Part shown: positions 62,701 through 64,000 of the stretch, piece by piece
Layout of the letters: every line of letters starts with the position of its first letter
Position numbering within the stretch: the stretch's first letter is position 1
Notes under the pieces: model-generated
What the model was told of the DNA's origin: nothing
Databases searched by the model: none
The model's input: the letters and a program-made list of their open reading frames with translations, nothing else
Assembly (NCBI GenBank): GCA_000181795.3
Contig: CM012954.1
Location: forward strand, 4,502,304 to 4,566,303
DNA from: Trichinella spiralis
Taxonomy: Eukaryota; Nematoda; Enoplea; Trichinellida; Trichinellidae
Direction: 5' to 3'
Length of the DNA: 64,000 nt
Position numbers and translations under genes: made by a program

Positions 62701-64000
62701 TCTTTCTGTAAGTTACATTTTTCAATTCAATGACATCATGATGTTGCTGAAAATAAATATCGAATTTATAATTGCTCGACATAACTAGATCATGCTTTAT
62801 CAAGACGAAATATATTTTGTGTTAAATATCACGTTTACGTTTAGCATCAGTGTATTAAGTTATTTAAATTTTTAAAAGGAAAATAAATATATTATAAACG
62901 AATTATTGCTGAAAATAAAATATCAAAATATAAGCAATTTCATGAAATTGTCAGTAGAGACGGCAAGTTGCTCATATTCTACCGCAGGTTAATGTTGTAA
63001 TTCATGTAAACTGGCATTGAATATAAAGCTAGGAGGTAGAAATCAGCACTTACAATTCAATTCACCAACATCACTTTTATGACGAATTCACTGGGAGGAA
63101 TTGTGCCGTCAGGTCTCACCATGTTTATTAAATTTAATTGAGTCAAATGAATTCTATAAAAATTATCCTTCTTCGATATCTGAATTTTCAATTGCTATAA
63201 CCTTTGCTATTTTTAGAAAATTGATGATGTTTTCTCAAACGGTTGCAGAATATTTTTCATTGGAATCAGTAAATGAATGTGCAATAGTGCATGATGTAAA
63301 GATTGAATGGGCAAAATATATAAATTTTTAATAATTAGCTTCTGTATTTTGTCCTTGCATATAAGATCACAATGTTGCCGGTTCCACACTGATTAAAGTG
63401 ACAACCGTGATGCACAATTTTTAGTACTTCAACCCAGCATGTGCATTGTATTAAATTATCAATTCATTATGCTTGTGTTTTAAGTAAATGTTATGTTTTG
63501 CCATTCTTCTGTTTTAGGCATTCATTTTTCTTCTCTTCAAAGTGGTTGATCAAAGTCTGATTGAAACGTTCACTAAACACTCAGTTCCTTTAAATTAATG
63601 AATGAATTTTGCTGAATACTGCGGCATATTATTATCGTGCCAGTGCAGTCCCATTTACGTAAGACACTATTTTATACTTCTTTAATTTACGCCATAATAT
63701 TATTTGTGGTAGATAGTGGCTTTGATCTGTAACGTATTCAGGATTTTGTTGTTGTTCAGCAATTATTATAATCTTTGGTGTTGACTCATTACATTGCTAT
63801 TATACGTTTTCAAAGCATACATGCATTTCTAGGTCAGCAGAGTAACTTTATGCTAATATCATGGTAAACACTGCCGTTGGCATTCTGCTACGTGCACTTT
63901 GTGCTATTCAAATGCGGTAGCAATGTTCCTTATATAAATTTCTGTTTATTGAGAGAACAGCACTATTATATTAATATTCGCTGTTGAAGAGCGGTCTAAT
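59703..64000. other. Gene-free 4.3-kb end of the window
   Basis: No frame here resembles a known protein. The base composition of 60.9-61.6 kb is less AT-rich than its surroundings and contains diffuse repeats (separate entry). The rest is AT-rich with short frames only, including one of 76 codons at 63101-63331 that has no protein-like features. A gene truncated by the window edge cannot be excluded. Confidence 0.5.
61236..61402 (+). repeat. Diverged direct repeat of about 120 bp
   Basis: A block of about 40 bp, TTTTC-(T/C)-(G/A)-CAGCAC then GAAATTTTGCATAA, CACC and TG-CCATC, occurs at about 61236 and again at about 61357. Looser copies of its parts (TATTTTC then CAG or GCA) are visible at 60970-61090, 61300-61330 and 61430-61500. 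Confidence 0.6.

Noticed and set aside
63101-63331. 76-codon open frame near the window end
   Set aside because: No recognisable motif and no supporting exons nearby.

Overview
The window is AT-rich animal DNA with short GT-AG introns, small genes on both strands and frequent convergent or divergent pairs. The gene set (DUF229-type sulfatase-like protein, SYS1, RagC/D, AMP deaminase, Rab6) is metazoan. The secreted multi-cystatin-like gene at 57-59.7 kb is of a kind described from Trichinella, so a clade I (Dorylaimia) nematode, probably Trichinella or a close relative, is the best guess. The species assignment is inference; no database search was possible.

Layout. 0.8-8.4 kb: a CCCH zinc-finger protein (ZC3H3), then on the minus strand LAP1 (torsin cofactor) and DHDDS (dolichol synthesis), which may form an operon, then a short oxysterol-binding protein on the plus strand. 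8.8-18.9 kb: ribosomal protein L30, a small Rap1-type Myb protein, RagC/D GTPase, an angiomotin homologue, and an unrecognised type II membrane protein. 20.6-29.6 kb: AMP deaminase, a NOL11-like nucleolar protein, SYS1, and a DUF229 sulfatase-like membrane protein. 33.2-47.5 kb: a secreted BPI/LBP-fold protein, UBXN7, PRADC1, CMC1, an RBM12-like protein in one exon, and Rab6. 48.2-52.4 kb: an unrecognised multi-exon gene. 57-59.7 kb: the tandemly duplicated cystatin-like gene. The last 4.3 kb has no gene I can support.

Most genes are housekeeping genes: mTORC1 nutrient sensing (RagC/D), Golgi trafficking (Rab6, SYS1), ER and nuclear-envelope function (LAP1, DHDDS, OSBP), ubiquitin/p97 (UBXN7), mitochondria (CMC1), purine metabolism (AMPD), ribosome production (RPL30, NOL11-like). 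The parts most likely to be lineage-specific are the cystatin-like gene, the unrecognised genes, the angiomotin homologue and the small Rap1-type protein. Gene models were built by eye from splice signals, reading phase and remembered family sequences. Exon junctions given as supported keep frame on both sides; those that do not are flagged.
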